The notes under the pieces are model-generated. The model saw only the letters and a program-made list of their open reading frames with translations. It was not told the DNA's origin and did not search any database. The translations under genes and the position numbers were made by a program. Shown piece by piece: positions 1-9,341 of a stretch of DNA of 64,000 bases. The stretch covers positions 1 to 64,000 of the forward strand of contig NZ_JAERQE010000005.1 in NCBI RefSeq assembly GCF_016734765.1, written 5' to 3'. Position 1 is the stretch's first letter. Each line of letters begins with the position of its first letter. The stretch is from Microvirga soli (GTDB lineage Bacteria; Pseudomonadota; Alphaproteobacteria; Rhizobiales; Beijerinckiaceae).

Positions 1-100
1 TGTCGAAACCCTCACAGGCCCTTCAACGAGGCTTGGTTTACGCGCTCTGCCAAGCCGCCTGATTGGCCAAAGTCGAGCTGAGAGCACGTTCCGGATCGAC

Positions 101-131
101 GACAATGGCCGCACCTGTTGCGGCCATTGTC
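101..131. terminator. perfect hairpin, possible terminator
   Basis: A 13-bp perfect inverted repeat (101-113 and 119-131) encloses a 5-nt loop. It lies downstream of the minus-strand lipoprotein gene. Neither side has a strong T-tract, so Rho-independent termination is only possible. Bases 1-186 hold no gene that I can support. Confidence 0.4.
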
Positions 132-161
132 ATTTGCAGGCTTGAAGACGTTAAGTCCGAG

Positions 162-188
162 AAGGCTCAGAACAAAGCGCTGAGCCTT
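162..188 (-). other. hairpin at the lipoprotein stop codon
   Basis: A 9-bp perfect stem (162-170 with 180-188) has a 9-nt loop and overlaps the TAA stop of the lipoprotein gene. It may protect the transcript end or act with the next hairpin in termination. No T-run follows. Confidence 0.35.
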
Positions 189-567
189 AAGGCTTCACCA
201 CCCGGTCGAGGCTGTTGTTCACGAAGAAGTACAGCTCGCGTCCGCCGGGTTCGGAGTAGAGCACCTGCACCTCGCGCTGTCCCTTGCCGCTCTCACCCAC
301 GAGCACGTCGGTGGCAGGCTTGCCCTTCAGGCGCACCAGATCGCATTCGGTAATGCCGGGTTCGATGGCGGTTGCCGTGCCCGCAGGCGTCCCGGTGCAG
401 CGGCCATCCGGGCCGAGGACGGGACCGTCGATCTGCGGCCCGAGGGCGGCCATCGGCGCAGGGGCCGCAGGCGCTGCAACCGGCGGCGTGGACCGAGTGC
501 TGGTGCACGCGGACAGTGCCATTGCCGCGAGGGCGACACTCGACAGAACTCTTGTACGCATCCCCAT
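187..567 (-). CDS. small outer-membrane-type lipoprotein, function unknown
   Basis: Predicted 126-residue lipoprotein. The N-terminus MGMRTRVLSSVALAAMAL is a signal peptide ending in a lipobox (LSAC), so the mature protein should start at Cys and be lipid-anchored. A proline/alanine-rich linker follows. The C-terminal part (GITECDLVRLKGKP to the end) is a compact domain somewhat like the SmpA/BamE fold, which is only a resemblance. The ATG at 567 is chosen because it has an AAGGA ribosome site and overlaps a preceding TGA (see the repeat at 563-590); an ATG two codons later is also possible. It follows the S10 carboxypeptidase gene closely and is probably co-transcribed with it. I cannot assign a function. 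Confidence 0.75.
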   Translation of the reverse strand: MGMRTRVLSSVALAAMALSACTSTRSTPPVAAPAAPAPMAALGPQIDGPVLGPDGRCTGTPAGTATAIEPGITECDLVRLKGKPATDVLVGESGKGQREVQVLYSEPGGRELYFFVNNSLDRVVKP

Positions 568-590
568 CAATCCTTGCCCATCAATCCTTG
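563..590. repeat. 14-bp perfect tandem duplication at a gene junction
   Basis: CCCATCAATCCTTG occurs twice head to tail (563-576 and 577-590). Read on the minus strand, each copy carries AAGGA plus TGATG. The first TGATG ends the carboxypeptidase gene and opens a 4-codon frame (MGKD); the second ends that frame and starts the lipoprotein gene. Confidence 0.85.
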
Positions 591-2128
591 TTGTCGGCCG
601 CCCTCGCCTGCAGGGCCTCGTCGAAGAGCCGCTGCACATCGGCCTTGAAGGCCTGCCGTGACGCCTGCCGCGAATAGAACATGTGACCGCCTTCGTAAAC
701 CGTCAGCCCCACGCGCTTCTGAGGCCCAAGGTCGGGCACTTGATTCAAGAGCAGCTGAGACGCGAAGTAGGGAGTTACCAGATCGGTGAAGCCGTGAGTG
801 ACGAGGACACGCAGATTGCCGTCGAGCGACAAGGCCTGCCGCAGTTCTTCCAGGTTTTCGGGGCCGTTGCGTCCGCCGCCCCAGCGCCAAGCGCCATTGA
901 CTGATCCACTGAGCAGGTTGTAGCGCCCCTCCGCCTTGTAGTTCAGGGTTTGGGTCAGATGATGAATGATCGCGCTCGTCAAAGGCGCCGTCATGCCGTC
1001 GAGGACCGGGTCCGCGAATCGGGAGACCTGGGCGTTGGGGTTCGGATCAGCGTTGGCCACGTTGGTGTCGTAGGCGCTGACGATCTCGGATGAGTCGCGC
1101 CGCAATTCCCTCTGGGCCGCCCGCATGTCGATGCGTCCGGCGAGGCGCCGCGAGACTTCGGGACTGAGCCCGCTCAGCTCGGCAACGCGCCGGCTGACGC
1201 GCTCCACAGCCTCCTTGTCCTGGAGCCCGCGCATGAGATCGACGAGGTACTCGCCGGACGCATAGGCCTCCGCGTCCTTCAGCGCTTCGCGCGACACGGG
1301 GCCGTTCCGTGACAGGTTTGTCGCTGCAAGCGATGGCAGAACAGCCGCATTGATCCATGGTGCGCCGGCGCCCTGATCGAGCCAGTCGAAATCGAACACT
1401 GGCGAAATGAGAACCAGGCCGCTGAACCCGATGCCTTGATCGCTCTGGAGCTTCTGAGCCAGCAGCGGCCCCCTGAAGCCGCCATAACTCTCGCCGGTGA
1501 AGAATTTTGGCGACTGGAGCCGGTTCTTTTCCTTGAGCCAGCGCATGACGAAGGCAGCCAGCCCATCGATATCGCCCTGGACCGAATAGAACCGCTCCCG
1601 CACTTGGTCGCCCCCGAGGACCCGGCTGTAGCCGGTTCCCGGTGGGTCGATGAAGACGAGATCCGTGAAGTCAAGCCAGGTCTCGGCATTGGGGACGAGC
1701 GCTGGAGGCGCCGAAGGGCTGATCGACGAACCATCGAGAGGCAGGAGCCACGGCCCGAGGGCGAGAAGATGCAGGTACGCCGAGGAGGCACCGGGACCAC
1801 CATTCACCGCGAAGGTCACCGGCCGCGTGGCCAGGTCCGAATCGTCCCGCGTATAGGCGACGAACCCGATCTCCGCCTGAGGCGCGCCCTGCGGGTCAGC
1901 GAGCGTCAGATGCCCGGCCGTTGCGGTGAACGACAGGGTGCGGCCGGGGAGTTGAAGCGTATGCCGCGTGACCGATTCCGGCGGCAGCGCCTGCTGGTCC
2001 CTGGCCTCGGGCCGCGGCCGGCGCTGCTCCTGCCCTTGCGGCTGCTGCTCCTGGGCTCCAACTCCGAGGGGTGGAGCCAGCGACAGAAACAAGGCGGCGT
2101 AGAGAGGAAGGCGGAGCTTTCGGGTCAT
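581..2128 (-). CDS. secreted serine carboxypeptidase, S10 family
   Basis: 515-residue protein with a Sec signal peptide (about residues 1-25, ending GVGAQ) and a Gln/Pro/Arg-rich linker to about residue 50. The alpha/beta-hydrolase core carries S10 hallmarks: NGGPG near 109-113 (oxyanion region), FFTGESYGGF with catalytic Ser about 214, FTDLVTPY supplying the Asp near 450, and GGHMFYS supplying the His near 485. S10 enzymes remove C-terminal residues from peptides; a periplasmic role is inferred from the signal. The ATG at 2128 is preceded by AAGGATG at good spacing. It is upstream of, and coupled to, the small lipoprotein gene. The natural substrate cannot be told. Confidence 0.88.
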   Translation of the reverse strand: MTRKLRLPLYAALFLSLAPPLGVGAQEQQPQGQEQRRPRPEARDQQALPPESVTRHTLQLPGRTLSFTATAGHLTLADPQGAPQAEIGFVAYTRDDSDLATRPVTFAVNGGPGASSAYLHLLALGPWLLPLDGSSISPSAPPALVPNAETWLDFTDLVFIDPPGTGYSRVLGGDQVRERFYSVQGDIDGLAAFVMRWLKEKNRLQSPKFFTGESYGGFRGPLLAQKLQSDQGIGFSGLVLISPVFDFDWLDQGAGAPWINAAVLPSLAATNLSRNGPVSREALKDAEAYASGEYLVDLMRGLQDKEAVERVSRRVAELSGLSPEVSRRLAGRIDMRAAQRELRRDSSEIVSAYDTNVANADPNPNAQVSRFADPVLDGMTAPLTSAIIHHLTQTLNYKAEGRYNLLSGSVNGAWRWGGGRNGPENLEELRQALSLDGNLRVLVTHGFTDLVTPYFASQLLLNQVPDLGPQKRVGLTVYEGGHMFYSRQASRQAFKADVQRLFDEALQARAADNKD

Positions 2129-2224
2129 CGGAGCATCCTTATGGCCGTCCTGAAACTGGAGACCCTACCCCCAGTGGCAAGCACTGTTGCGATGAAGAGT
2201 TCGTGTTCCAGTGCTGGAACCGCC

Positions 2225-2677
2225 TCACGCCTTCCGTTGCCAGCGGCCGCTCTCGTCCTGCTGCCAATAGGTTGCGTCGTGGCCGCCCTCCTTCACAGCC
2301 CGCCACTGATCGCGGGCGAAGGCGAGCGCCTGGATGTCATTGCCGTCGAACAGGATCGCCAGACGCTGATAGGCGGCCATGTCCTCCGGCAGGCTGGCGC
2401 CTTCCACCAGGAAGCGGATCGAGGCGCCATTGGGATTGCCGCCCGACAGGGTGATAAGAATCGGCTGGTCCGCCGCATGGGCCTCCCTGTCCGTTCCATG
2501 CGGCAGGAAGCTCTCGTCGGTGAAGGTCCACAGGTGATCGTCGAGAGCGGACATGCGCTCCTCGGTCGTCACCTGCACGACCCCGCGCCACCCGCGCTCC
2601 AGCGTCTTCTGCAGGAGCGTGGGCAGCACGGCCTCGAGCGGCTGATGCTGGAGATGATAGAAAAGGACCTCGGTCAT
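2225..2677 (-). CDS. holC: DNA polymerase III chi subunit
   Basis: 150-residue chi subunit of the polymerase III clamp-loader complex, which links SSB to the holoenzyme. The sequence begins MTEVLFYHLQ and shows the family pattern: a glutamate/leucine-rich helix after the first strand, LWTF, PHG, and a late ILFDG region. The upstream in-frame extension lies inside an intergenic palindromic repeat, so the ATG at 2677 is preferred. The gene is downstream of pepA, the usual pepA-holC order in proteobacteria, though here a repeat of about 100 bp separates them. The family identification is firm; its partner psi is commonly absent in alphaproteobacteria. Confidence 0.9.
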   Translation of the reverse strand: MTEVLFYHLQHQPLEAVLPTLLQKTLERGWRGVVQVTTEERMSALDDHLWTFTDESFLPHGTDREAHAADQPILITLSGGNPNGASIRFLVEGASLPEDMAAYQRLAILFDGNDIQALAFARDQWRAVKEGGHDATYWQQDESGRWQRKA

Positions 2678-2689
2678 AATACCCCTGTC

Positions 2690-2785
2690 ATCCCGGACGG
2701 AGCAGAGCGAAGGTCCGGGATCGCTGTCAGGATCAAGCGCCATTCTCGTCCAGCGATCCCGGGTTCTGCTGCGCAGCCCCCCGGA
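2690..2785. repeat. imperfect palindromic intergenic repeat (REP-like)
   Basis: Two arms of about 35 bp (2691-2726 and 2751-2785) form an imperfect inverted repeat. Each arm contains a CCGG...CCGG type hairpin, and they share GATCGCTG next to the centre. The design (GTCAT at the edge, paired hairpins) resembles the four repeats at 53.0-57.3 kb, but the inner sequence is a different subtype. It fills the pepA-holC gap. Confidence 0.7.
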
Positions 2786-2791
2786 TGGTGC

Positions 2792-4294
2792 TTACGAGTT
2801 TCGAGCCTCGTAATGATCGTGCACGAGCCGGTCGAGGAGGCGCACGCCCCAGCCCGACGCCCAGCCCTTGTTGATCTCGTTCTGCGGTGAGCCCATGGCG
2901 GTGCCGGCAATGTCGAGATGCGCCCATGGCACATCGTTGACGAAACGCTGGAGCAGCGCCGCCGCCGTGCTTGAGCCGCCGAAGCGCCCGGCCGAGTTCT
3001 TCATGTCGGCGAACTTGGATTCGATCATCTTGTCGAACTCGGGCCCCAGGGGCATGCGCCAGACCCGCTCACCGGTGGCCTTGCCGGCAACGGTCAGGCG
3101 CTCGGCAAGCTCGTCGTTGTTAGAGAACAGGCCGGCATATTCCTGGGCGAGCGCCACCATGATGGCTCCCGTGAGGGTCGCGAGGTCGATCATGAACTTG
3201 GGCTTGAAGCGGTCCTGCACGTACCAGAGCACATCGGCCAGCACGAGACGCCCTTCCGCATCCGTATTGATGATCTCGATGGTCTGACCCGACATGGTGG
3301 TGACGATGTCGCCGGGCCTCTGAGCGTTGCCGTCGGGCATGTTCTCCACGAGGCCGATGGCACCGACCACGTTGGCCTTGGCCTTGCGGCTCGCCACAGC
3401 ATGCATGAGCCCGACCACGCAGGCGGCACCGGCCATATCGCCCTTCATGTCCTCCATGCCGGCGCCCGGCTTGATCGAGATGCCGCCGGTATCAAAAACG
3501 ACGCCCTTGCCCACGAAGGCGATGGGCTTGTCGTTCGCCTTGCCGCCGTTCCAGCGCATGATGGCAACCCGGCCGCCGCGTACGGAACCCTGGGCTACGC
3601 CAAGCAGCGCTCCCATTCCGAGCTTCTTCATGGCCTTATCGTCGAGAATCTCAACCTCAACGCCGAGCTTGGTCAGCGCCTGGGCGCGGGCGGCGAATTC
3701 CTGCGGGCCCAGAACGTTCGGCGGCTCGTTGACGAGATCGCGGGCGATGATGACGCCCTGCTGGATGCCCTCACGGGTCTTGTAGGCTTTCTTGATCGAA
3801 GCCGGATCCGCCACGCTGAAGACCAGCCGTCCGCCGCCCTTCCCGTTGTCCTCGTCCTTTTTCCTGGTCTTGTACCGGTCGAAGCTGTAGCGGCGCAGTT
3901 GAACGCCGAGCGCAATGTCCGCCACCATCTCAGGGGTGACCCTGGCTTCGGGCAAGTCCAGAACCACAGTCGCCAGCTTGCCGTTCACCTTGCCGGCGAT
4001 CAGGCCGCCCAGCTGGACGAAATCCGTGTCGTTCCGGTCCTTTTCGCCCCCTAGGCCGATCACGATCAGCCGGTCGACCGACAGCCCCGTGGGGACCACG
4101 ATCGACATGACGGACTTGGTCTTGCCCTTAAAGCCTTCCGCAGCGGCAGCCTTGGCAATCAGATCGACGGCCTTCGGCCCGAGCTGCTTGGCCACAACAG
4201 CGGAGGGCTTGAGGTTCTCTCCAACGAAGACGATGAGATCGCCGGATTCGACCTTGCCGTGGGCCTGGAAGTCGATCTTGAAGCTGTCGGCCAT
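2792..4294 (-). CDS. pepA: leucyl aminopeptidase (M17)
   Basis: 500-residue cytosolic M17 aminopeptidase, which removes N-terminal residues using two metal ions; E. coli PepA also binds DNA in Xer recombination. The N-terminal macro-like domain covers about residues 1-170. The catalytic domain has [11 protein letters not shown] (about 261-271, lysine and metal-binding Asp) and the M17 signature NTDAEGR (343-349). The ATG at 4294 follows AAAGAGGA at ideal spacing; an in-frame ATG eight codons upstream has no such site. It is divergent from lptF across about 215 bp and followed by holC, a conserved arrangement in proteobacteria. Confidence 0.95.
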   Translation of the reverse strand: MADSFKIDFQAHGKVESGDLIVFVGENLKPSAVVAKQLGPKAVDLIAKAAAAEGFKGKTKSVMSIVVPTGLSVDRLIVIGLGGEKDRNDTDFVQLGGLIAGKVNGKLATVVLDLPEARVTPEMVADIALGVQLRRYSFDRYKTRKKDEDNGKGGGRLVFSVADPASIKKAYKTREGIQQGVIIARDLVNEPPNVLGPQEFAARAQALTKLGVEVEILDDKAMKKLGMGALLGVAQGSVRGGRVAIMRWNGGKANDKPIAFVGKGVVFDTGGISIKPGAGMEDMKGDMAGAACVVGLMHAVASRKAKANVVGAIGLVENMPDGNAQRPGDIVTTMSGQTIEIINTDAEGRLVLADVLWYVQDRFKPKFMIDLATLTGAIMVALAQEYAGLFSNNDELAERLTVAGKATGERVWRMPLGPEFDKMIESKFADMKNSAGRFGGSSTAAALLQRFVNDVPWAHLDIAGTAMGSPQNEINKGWASGWGVRLLDRLVHDHYEARNS

Positions 4295-4424
4295 GAATTC
4301 CTCTTTGTTTTGGTGCATGTCCGGTCTTAGGGCCGGCTGCGACGCTGATGCGCGGTGGTGACGGTTGGGACATATATCATATTGCGTGCACGGCTATGGG
4401 GAAGCCGCCGTGAAATCGGCGCAA

Positions 4425-4459
4425 TCTCAGGCTGTTGAAAACGGCCAACTTGCCTGAGA
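4425..4459 (+). promoter_or_regulatory. inverted repeat upstream of lptF
   Basis: Eight-base perfect arms (4425-4432 and 4452-4459), with an inner GTTG/CAAC pair, can form a stem-loop about 50 nt before the lptF start. It lies in the pepA-lptF divergent region and could be an operator or a leader hairpin. No assigned regulator. Confidence 0.35.
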
Positions 4460-4508
4460 CCGTACGACACGATACCCAGGGCGCAACCGCCCGGGGGCGA
4501 AGGGCCTT

Positions 4509-5669
4509 ATGACACTTCTCGAACGCTACATCCTCAAAAACACCTTCAATGCCTTCGCTGCATGCTTGGTCGCTCTCACGGGCGTGATCTGGATCACGCA
4601 GGCCCTGCGGGAGCTCGACCTGCTCACCGGCAAGGGGCAGACGCTCATGATCTTCCTGACGGTAACGGGATTGTCCCTGCCAGCCCTGATCAGCGTCATT
4701 GCACCGGTCGCCCTGTTTCTGGCCACCATCTACACCCTGAACAAGCTGAACGGCGATTCCGAACTGATCGTCATGAGCGCCGGGGGCATGCCTCCGGGTC
4801 GGCTGCTGCGGCCCTTCCTGGCGCTGGCGGCTTTCGTCTGCCTGGCCGTGGGAATCATCTCGATCCACATCATGCCCGCCAGCTTCCAGGAGATGCGCCA
4901 GCTGTTCACGAAGATCCGGGCCGATTTCGTGGGCACCATGGCCAAGGAAGGCCAGTTTATTAGCTTGGAGAACGGGATCACCTTCCATTACCGGGAGCGC
5001 CAGGGCGATTCCCTGCTCGGGATCTTCATGGAGGATCTCCGGGAGAAGAACAAAGCCATCGTGTATCTGGCCGAGCAGGGCCAGACAGCAGAGCAGAATG
5101 GAACGTCTTATCTCGTGCTCCAGAAGGGCAGCGTTCAGCGCAAGGAGCCGAACAGCCGCGATTCCTCTATCGTGGCCTTCGAGCGCTATGCAGTCGACCT
5201 ATCGGCCTTCAACAAGGAAGGTGGAGACGTCGTCTATAAGCCCCGTGAGAGGAGCACCCTCCAGCTCCTGTTCCCCGACAAGAGCGAGCCCCTGTACCAG
5301 GAGCAGTCGGGGCGGTTCCGGGCCGAACTGCACGAGCGTCTGTCCTCCTGGCTCTACCCCCTCGCCATGATGATGATCGCCTTCGCGGCTCTGGGCGAAC
5401 CGCGCACGACCCGACAGGGCCGCGGCTTGGCGATCGCCGGCGCCGTGGTGGCAATCGTGCTGATGCGCATCCTCGGCTTTGCTGCTTCGAGCGGCGTTGC
5501 CCGGACCCCGGCCGCCGTCATCGCCATCTATGCCGTGCCGCTGGCCAGCATCTTCATCAGCCTGCTGCTGATCCTGCAGGGGCCGGCCATGCGGTCAGCC
5601 CAGGCCAAGCTACTGAGGGCGTTCAGCAGAATATTGCCGGGGCGCGCTCCCACGATCCAGAAAGCCTGA
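4509..5669 (+). CDS. lptF: LPS export ABC transporter permease LptF
   Basis: 386-residue inner-membrane permease of the LptB2FG complex, which extracts lipopolysaccharide from the inner membrane and pushes it onto the Lpt bridge. The sequence starts MTLLERYILKNT, typical of LptF, with three predicted membrane helices in the first 120 residues, a periplasmic beta-jellyroll domain (about 130-260) and three more helices before residue 365. The start has GAAGGG upstream. LptG begins 2 nt after the stop, and the two are certainly co-transcribed. The family's usual length is about 360-390. Confidence 0.95.
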   Translation: MTLLERYILKNTFNAFAACLVALTGVIWITQALRELDLLTGKGQTLMIFLTVTGLSLPALISVIAPVALFLATIYTLNKLNGDSELIVMSAGGMPPGRLLRPFLALAAFVCLAVGIISIHIMPASFQEMRQLFTKIRADFVGTMAKEGQFISLENGITFHYRERQGDSLLGIFMEDLREKNKAIVYLAEQGQTAEQNGTSYLVLQKGSVQRKEPNSRDSSIVAFERYAVDLSAFNKEGGDVVYKPRERSTLQLLFPDKSEPLYQEQSGRFRAELHERLSSWLYPLAMMMIAFAALGEPRTTRQGRGLAIAGAVVAIVLMRILGFAASSGVARTPAAVIAIYAVPLASIFISLLLILQGPAMRSAQAKLLRAFSRILPGRAPTIQKA

Positions 5670-5671
5670 CC

Positions 5672-6757
5672 ATGCTGATCGGCCGGACCCTAGGCGCCTA
5701 TTTCTCGCGACAGTTTCTGAAGACTATTTTCCTGGTCTTCGCGACGGTCTTCACCCTCGTCTATACCCTGGATTTCGTGGAGCTCATGCGCCGGGCCGGC
5801 GATGCGCCGAGCGCAACGGCAGGCGTGATTGCCCAGCTGGCCCTGTACCGCACCCCGGCGATTGCCGAGCAGGTAATGCCCTTTGCGGTTTTGTTCGGCA
5901 GCATGGCGGCCCTCCTGCAGCTCAGCCGCAAGCTCGAACTGGTGGTGGCGCGGGCAGCCGGGATTTCCGCCTGGCAGTTCCTGCAGCCAGGGCTCCTGAT
6001 CGCGGTGCTGATCGGCGTGCTTTCCGTGACCGTCTACAACCCGCTTTCGGCCGTTCTCAAGCAGCGCGCCTCCGCGTTGGAAACGAGCATCTTCTCCAGG
6101 AATGTCCAGACTCGGGAGAAGCCGATCTGGCTTCGCCAGAGAAGCCAGGACGGGCAGGCCATTTTCCGCGCGAACGGCTCGGCGACGAATGCCGCAGCCC
6201 TCTATGACGTCACGGTTTACGCGTTTGACCACGACGGCAGCTTCACCCATCGAGTCGAGGCCCGTGAAGCAAGCCTGCACGAGGGTTTCTGGGAACTCAA
6301 AGACGCCCGCATCCTATCTGCGACCGAAGAGCCTCAATCGCACGATCGTTACCTGATCGCCTCGACCCTGCAGCCCTCGGAGGTTCGACAGAGCTTCATC
6401 GACCCCGATGCGGTGCCGTTCTGGGACCTGAAGGCGACCATTGCCCGGATGGAGCAGGCGGATCTCAACGCCACCACCTATCGCCTGCATTACGACCTGC
6501 TTTTGGCCCGTCCTTTGCTCTTCATCGCCATGGTCTTCGTTGCCGCATCCGTCTCGTTAAGATTCTTTCGATTTGGCGGTGTAGCCATGATGGTTCTGGG
6601 TGGCGTCGCCGCCGGGTTCATGCTTTATGTCGCCACTGAGCTTATGGCGGAGCTTGGAGCCTCCGGAATCATCAGTTCCCTGGTTGCGGCTTGGTTCCCT
6701 GCTGTAGTAGGCAGTCTTTTAGGGACCTTGGCCTTATTGTACCAAGAGGACGGCTAA
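5672..6757 (+). CDS. lptG: LPS export ABC transporter permease LptG
   Basis: 361-residue partner of LptF. The N-terminus (MLIGRTLGAYFSRQFLKT) and the pattern of three helices, periplasmic jellyroll, and three C-terminal helices match LptG. The end is strongly hydrophobic, as expected for the last helices. The ATG lies 2 nt after the lptF stop, so translation is probably coupled. lptD follows after 37 nt. The ATPase LptB, and LptA and LptC, are not in the window; in this order they are usually elsewhere near rpoN. Confidence 0.95.
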   Translation: MLIGRTLGAYFSRQFLKTIFLVFATVFTLVYTLDFVELMRRAGDAPSATAGVIAQLALYRTPAIAEQVMPFAVLFGSMAALLQLSRKLELVVARAAGISAWQFLQPGLLIAVLIGVLSVTVYNPLSAVLKQRASALETSIFSRNVQTREKPIWLRQRSQDGQAIFRANGSATNAAALYDVTVYAFDHDGSFTHRVEAREASLHEGFWELKDARILSATEEPQSHDRYLIASTLQPSEVRQSFIDPDAVPFWDLKATIARMEQADLNATTYRLHYDLLLARPLLFIAMVFVAASVSLRFFRFGGVAMMVLGGVAAGFMLYVATELMAELGASGIISSLVAAWFPAVVGSLLGTLALLYQEDG

Positions 6758-6794
6758 ACGTTCTCGCGTAAAGAAGTATTGCGAAGGAGTGGGG

Positions 6795-9326
6795 ATGCGG
6801 CGGCTCAAGACAACGATCGCAAGGTCTGCGGTCGCAGCGGCATTGATATATGCCGCTGGGTCAATGCCTGCGCTTGCCCAAGCCACGCTTAATGAGACCA
6901 TCGGCGCCCGTGCCCAATCGGGATCCGGGGAGGACCGCCTCCTCGTCGACGCCAAGGAAATCGTCTACGACAACGACCGGAACACGATTGCCGCCACCGG
7001 CGACGTGCAGATGAACTATCAGGGGCGGACGCTCCAGGCCGACCGGGTCACCTATGACCGGAACACCGGCCGCGTCTTCGCCGAGGGCAATGCCCGCCTG
7101 ACGGAGACCAACGGCACCGTCGCAACAGGCGACCGCTTCGAGCTGACCGACGACTTCAAGAGCGGCTTCATCGATTCCTTGAGGGTGGTCCAGACCACCG
7201 TCGAGCAGGGCCGCCCCCTCACCACCCGCTTCTCCGCTCCGCGGGCCGAGCGGGCCGAGGGCGAGACCACGACCTTCGAGCGCGGCACCTACACCGCCTG
7301 CGAACCTTGTAAGGAAAATCCGGAACGCCCCCCGCTCTGGCAAGTGAAGGCGGCGAAGATCATCCACAACAACAGCGAACGGACGATCTATTACGAGGAT
7401 GCAACCCTCGAGCTCCTTGGCATCCCGGTCGCCTACATGCCCTATTTCTGGACGCCTGATCCGACCGTCAAACGCAAGACGGGCTTCCTGGCGCCGCGCT
7501 ATGTCTTCTCGAACACTCTAGGATACGGCGGCTCGATTCCGTTCTTCTGGGCCATTGCTCCCAATTACGACCTGACGATCAGCCCTACCATCTTGAGCCG
7601 TCAGGGCCTTCTCGGACAGGTTGAATGGCGCCATCGCCTGGAGACCGGCGCCTACAACATCCGCGCGGCCGGCATCAACCAGCTGGATCCTGAGGCCTTC
7701 CTCCCCTCTCCGTTCGGCGCAGGCGACCGCGATTTCCGTGGCTCCCTGGAGTCATCGGGCGAGTTCTTCATCAACCAGAACTGGCGCTGGGGCTGGGACA
7801 TCGCCCTTGTGTCCGACAAGTGGTTCCTGACGAACTACCGCATCAACAGCGAGAGTCTGAGCAGCTATTACGTCAAGGAATCGATCTCGACCGTTTACCT
7901 CCAGGGTCAGGGGGATCGCTCGTTTTTCGATGCGCGGGGCTACTATTTCAAGACGCTGTCCACCTACGACTGGCAGAAGCAGCAACCGGTCGTGGCTCCG
8001 GTTATCGACTACAACAAGCGCTTTACGCCCCCGACCATTGGCGGTGAATTCGCGATCGACGTGAACGTCACCAGCCTCTCCCGCGAGGCGGCTCAGTTCG
8101 ATCCGCTGTCTCCTAGCAATGCGACCTACTTCGGCATTGCTCGGACCTGTATCGAATTCGACCCAAGTTCATGCCTGGTTCGCGGCATCAGCGGTTCGAC
8201 ATCCAGGGCTTCGGTTACGGCATCATGGCGGCGCGAATTCATCGATCCCATCGGCCAAGTCTGGACTCCGTTCGCCTATCTGCGAGCCGATAACTTCTGG
8301 ATCGCCCCCGACTTCAACGGCTACCAGAACCCGGAGCTCGCCAACTTCACCGACGCGGATGACGATTATCTCTTCCGCGCCATGCCGGCGGTCGGTCTCG
8401 AATATCGTTATCCATTCATCGCCACCCTCGGCACCTCGGGCCAGCAGATCCTGGAGCCGATCGCCCAGATTGTCGCTCGCCCGAACGAGACCCGGATCGG
8501 CCGCCTTCCCAACGAGGATGCCCAGAGCCTCGTGTTCGACGACACGTCGCTCTTCGATTGGGACAAGTTCTCCGGTTACGACCGCGTCGAAGGCGGCGTG
8601 CGCGCCAATGTCGGCCTGCAATACACAGTCACCGGCGCCGACAACTTCTATGCCAACGTGCTGTTCGGCCAGTCCTATCAGATCGCGGGACGCAATTCGT
8701 TCCGGCAGGGCGACCTGGCTAATGTGGGCCTGGATTCGGGCCTCGACTCCCGGGCATCCGACTATGTCGGCCGCTTCCAGATCTCGCCGAATGCCAACTT
8801 TGCCTTCTTGTCGCGCGGACGCTTCGATCAGGAAGATTTCAGCCTGAACCGGTTCGAAGCCGGTATCCAGGCAAACCTCAATCCCTATCTGCCGGTCTCG
8901 ACCTCCCTGACCTATGCCCGTTACGAAGCTCAGCCAGCTATCGGCTATCCGACCCGCCGCGAAGGCCTGCTGGCCTCTGCACGCTGGGACATGACGCCGA
9001 ATTGGTTCATCAGCGGCTCGATCCTCATCGACCTAGATCGTTACCTCGTGGCGCGCGAATTGGGTGCTGTTCAGATAGCCGCCCCGGGAGCAGCGATCTC
9101 ACAAAGTGAGAACGCGACATATTTGGCCGGCATGTCCCTGGGCCTGGGCTACATCGACGAATGCACGACCTTCTCGGTGAGCTACAGCATCACCCCGCGC
9201 GACATCACCCTCACCTCGGGCGAGAAGGAGCAGAACCACACAGTCGCTTTCAGTCTTGAGCTCCGCTCCCTAGGCGAAGTGGGCTATACTCAAAGACTGG
9301 GCGGTTCTGCTTCCGCTGATGAGTGA
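6795..9326 (+). CDS. lptD: LPS assembly outer-membrane protein LptD
   Basis: 843-residue outer-membrane beta-barrel that inserts LPS into the outer leaflet. A signal peptide ends around ALAQ (about residue 30). An OstA/LptA-like N-terminal domain (about 45-180) holds the repeated strand pattern (AKEIVYDNDRNTIAATGDVQ). The large C-terminal barrel has the LptD motif region VAYMPYFWTPDP. Cysteines occur in CEPCKE, a likely disulfide region. GTG at 6789 is in frame, but the ATG at 6795 has AAGGAG five bases ahead, so it is chosen. The stop is only 15 nt before pdxA, leaving no room for surA. Confidence 0.93.
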   Translation: MRRLKTTIARSAVAAALIYAAGSMPALAQATLNETIGARAQSGSGEDRLLVDAKEIVYDNDRNTIAATGDVQMNYQGRTLQADRVTYDRNTGRVFAEGNARLTETNGTVATGDRFELTDDFKSGFIDSLRVVQTTVEQGRPLTTRFSAPRAERAEGETTTFERGTYTACEPCKENPERPPLWQVKAAKIIHNNSERTIYYEDATLELLGIPVAYMPYFWTPDPTVKRKTGFLAPRYVFSNTLGYGGSIPFFWAIAPNYDLTISPTILSRQGLLGQVEWRHRLETGAYNIRAAGINQLDPEAFLPSPFGAGDRDFRGSLESSGEFFINQNWRWGWDIALVSDKWFLTNYRINSESLSSYYVKESISTVYLQGQGDRSFFDARGYYFKTLSTYDWQKQQPVVAPVIDYNKRFTPPTIGGEFAIDVNVTSLSREAAQFDPLSPSNATYFGIARTCIEFDPSSCLVRGISGSTSRASVTASWRREFIDPIGQVWTPFAYLRADNFWIAPDFNGYQNPELANFTDADDDYLFRAMPAVGLEYRYPFIATLGTSGQQILEPIAQIVARPNETRIGRLPNEDAQSLVFDDTSLFDWDKFSGYDRVEGGVRANVGLQYTVTGADNFYANVLFGQSYQIAGRNSFRQGDLANVGLDSGLDSRASDYVGRFQISPNANFAFLSRGRFDQEDFSLNRFEAGIQANLNPYLPVSTSLTYARYEAQPAIGYPTRREGLLASARWDMTPNWFISGSILIDLDRYLVARELGAVQIAAPGAAISQSENATYLAGMSLGLGYIDECTTFSVSYSITPRDITLTSGEKEQNHTVAFSLELRSLGEVGYTQRLGGSASADE

Positions 9327-9341
9327 GGGTGAAAGACACGA

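Noticed and set aside
1436-2890. Long plus-strand open frame opposite the S10 peptidase and holC genes
   Set aside because: It has no recognisable domain or ribosome site, and the minus-strand genes have clear family motifs. High GC content produces such antisense frames.
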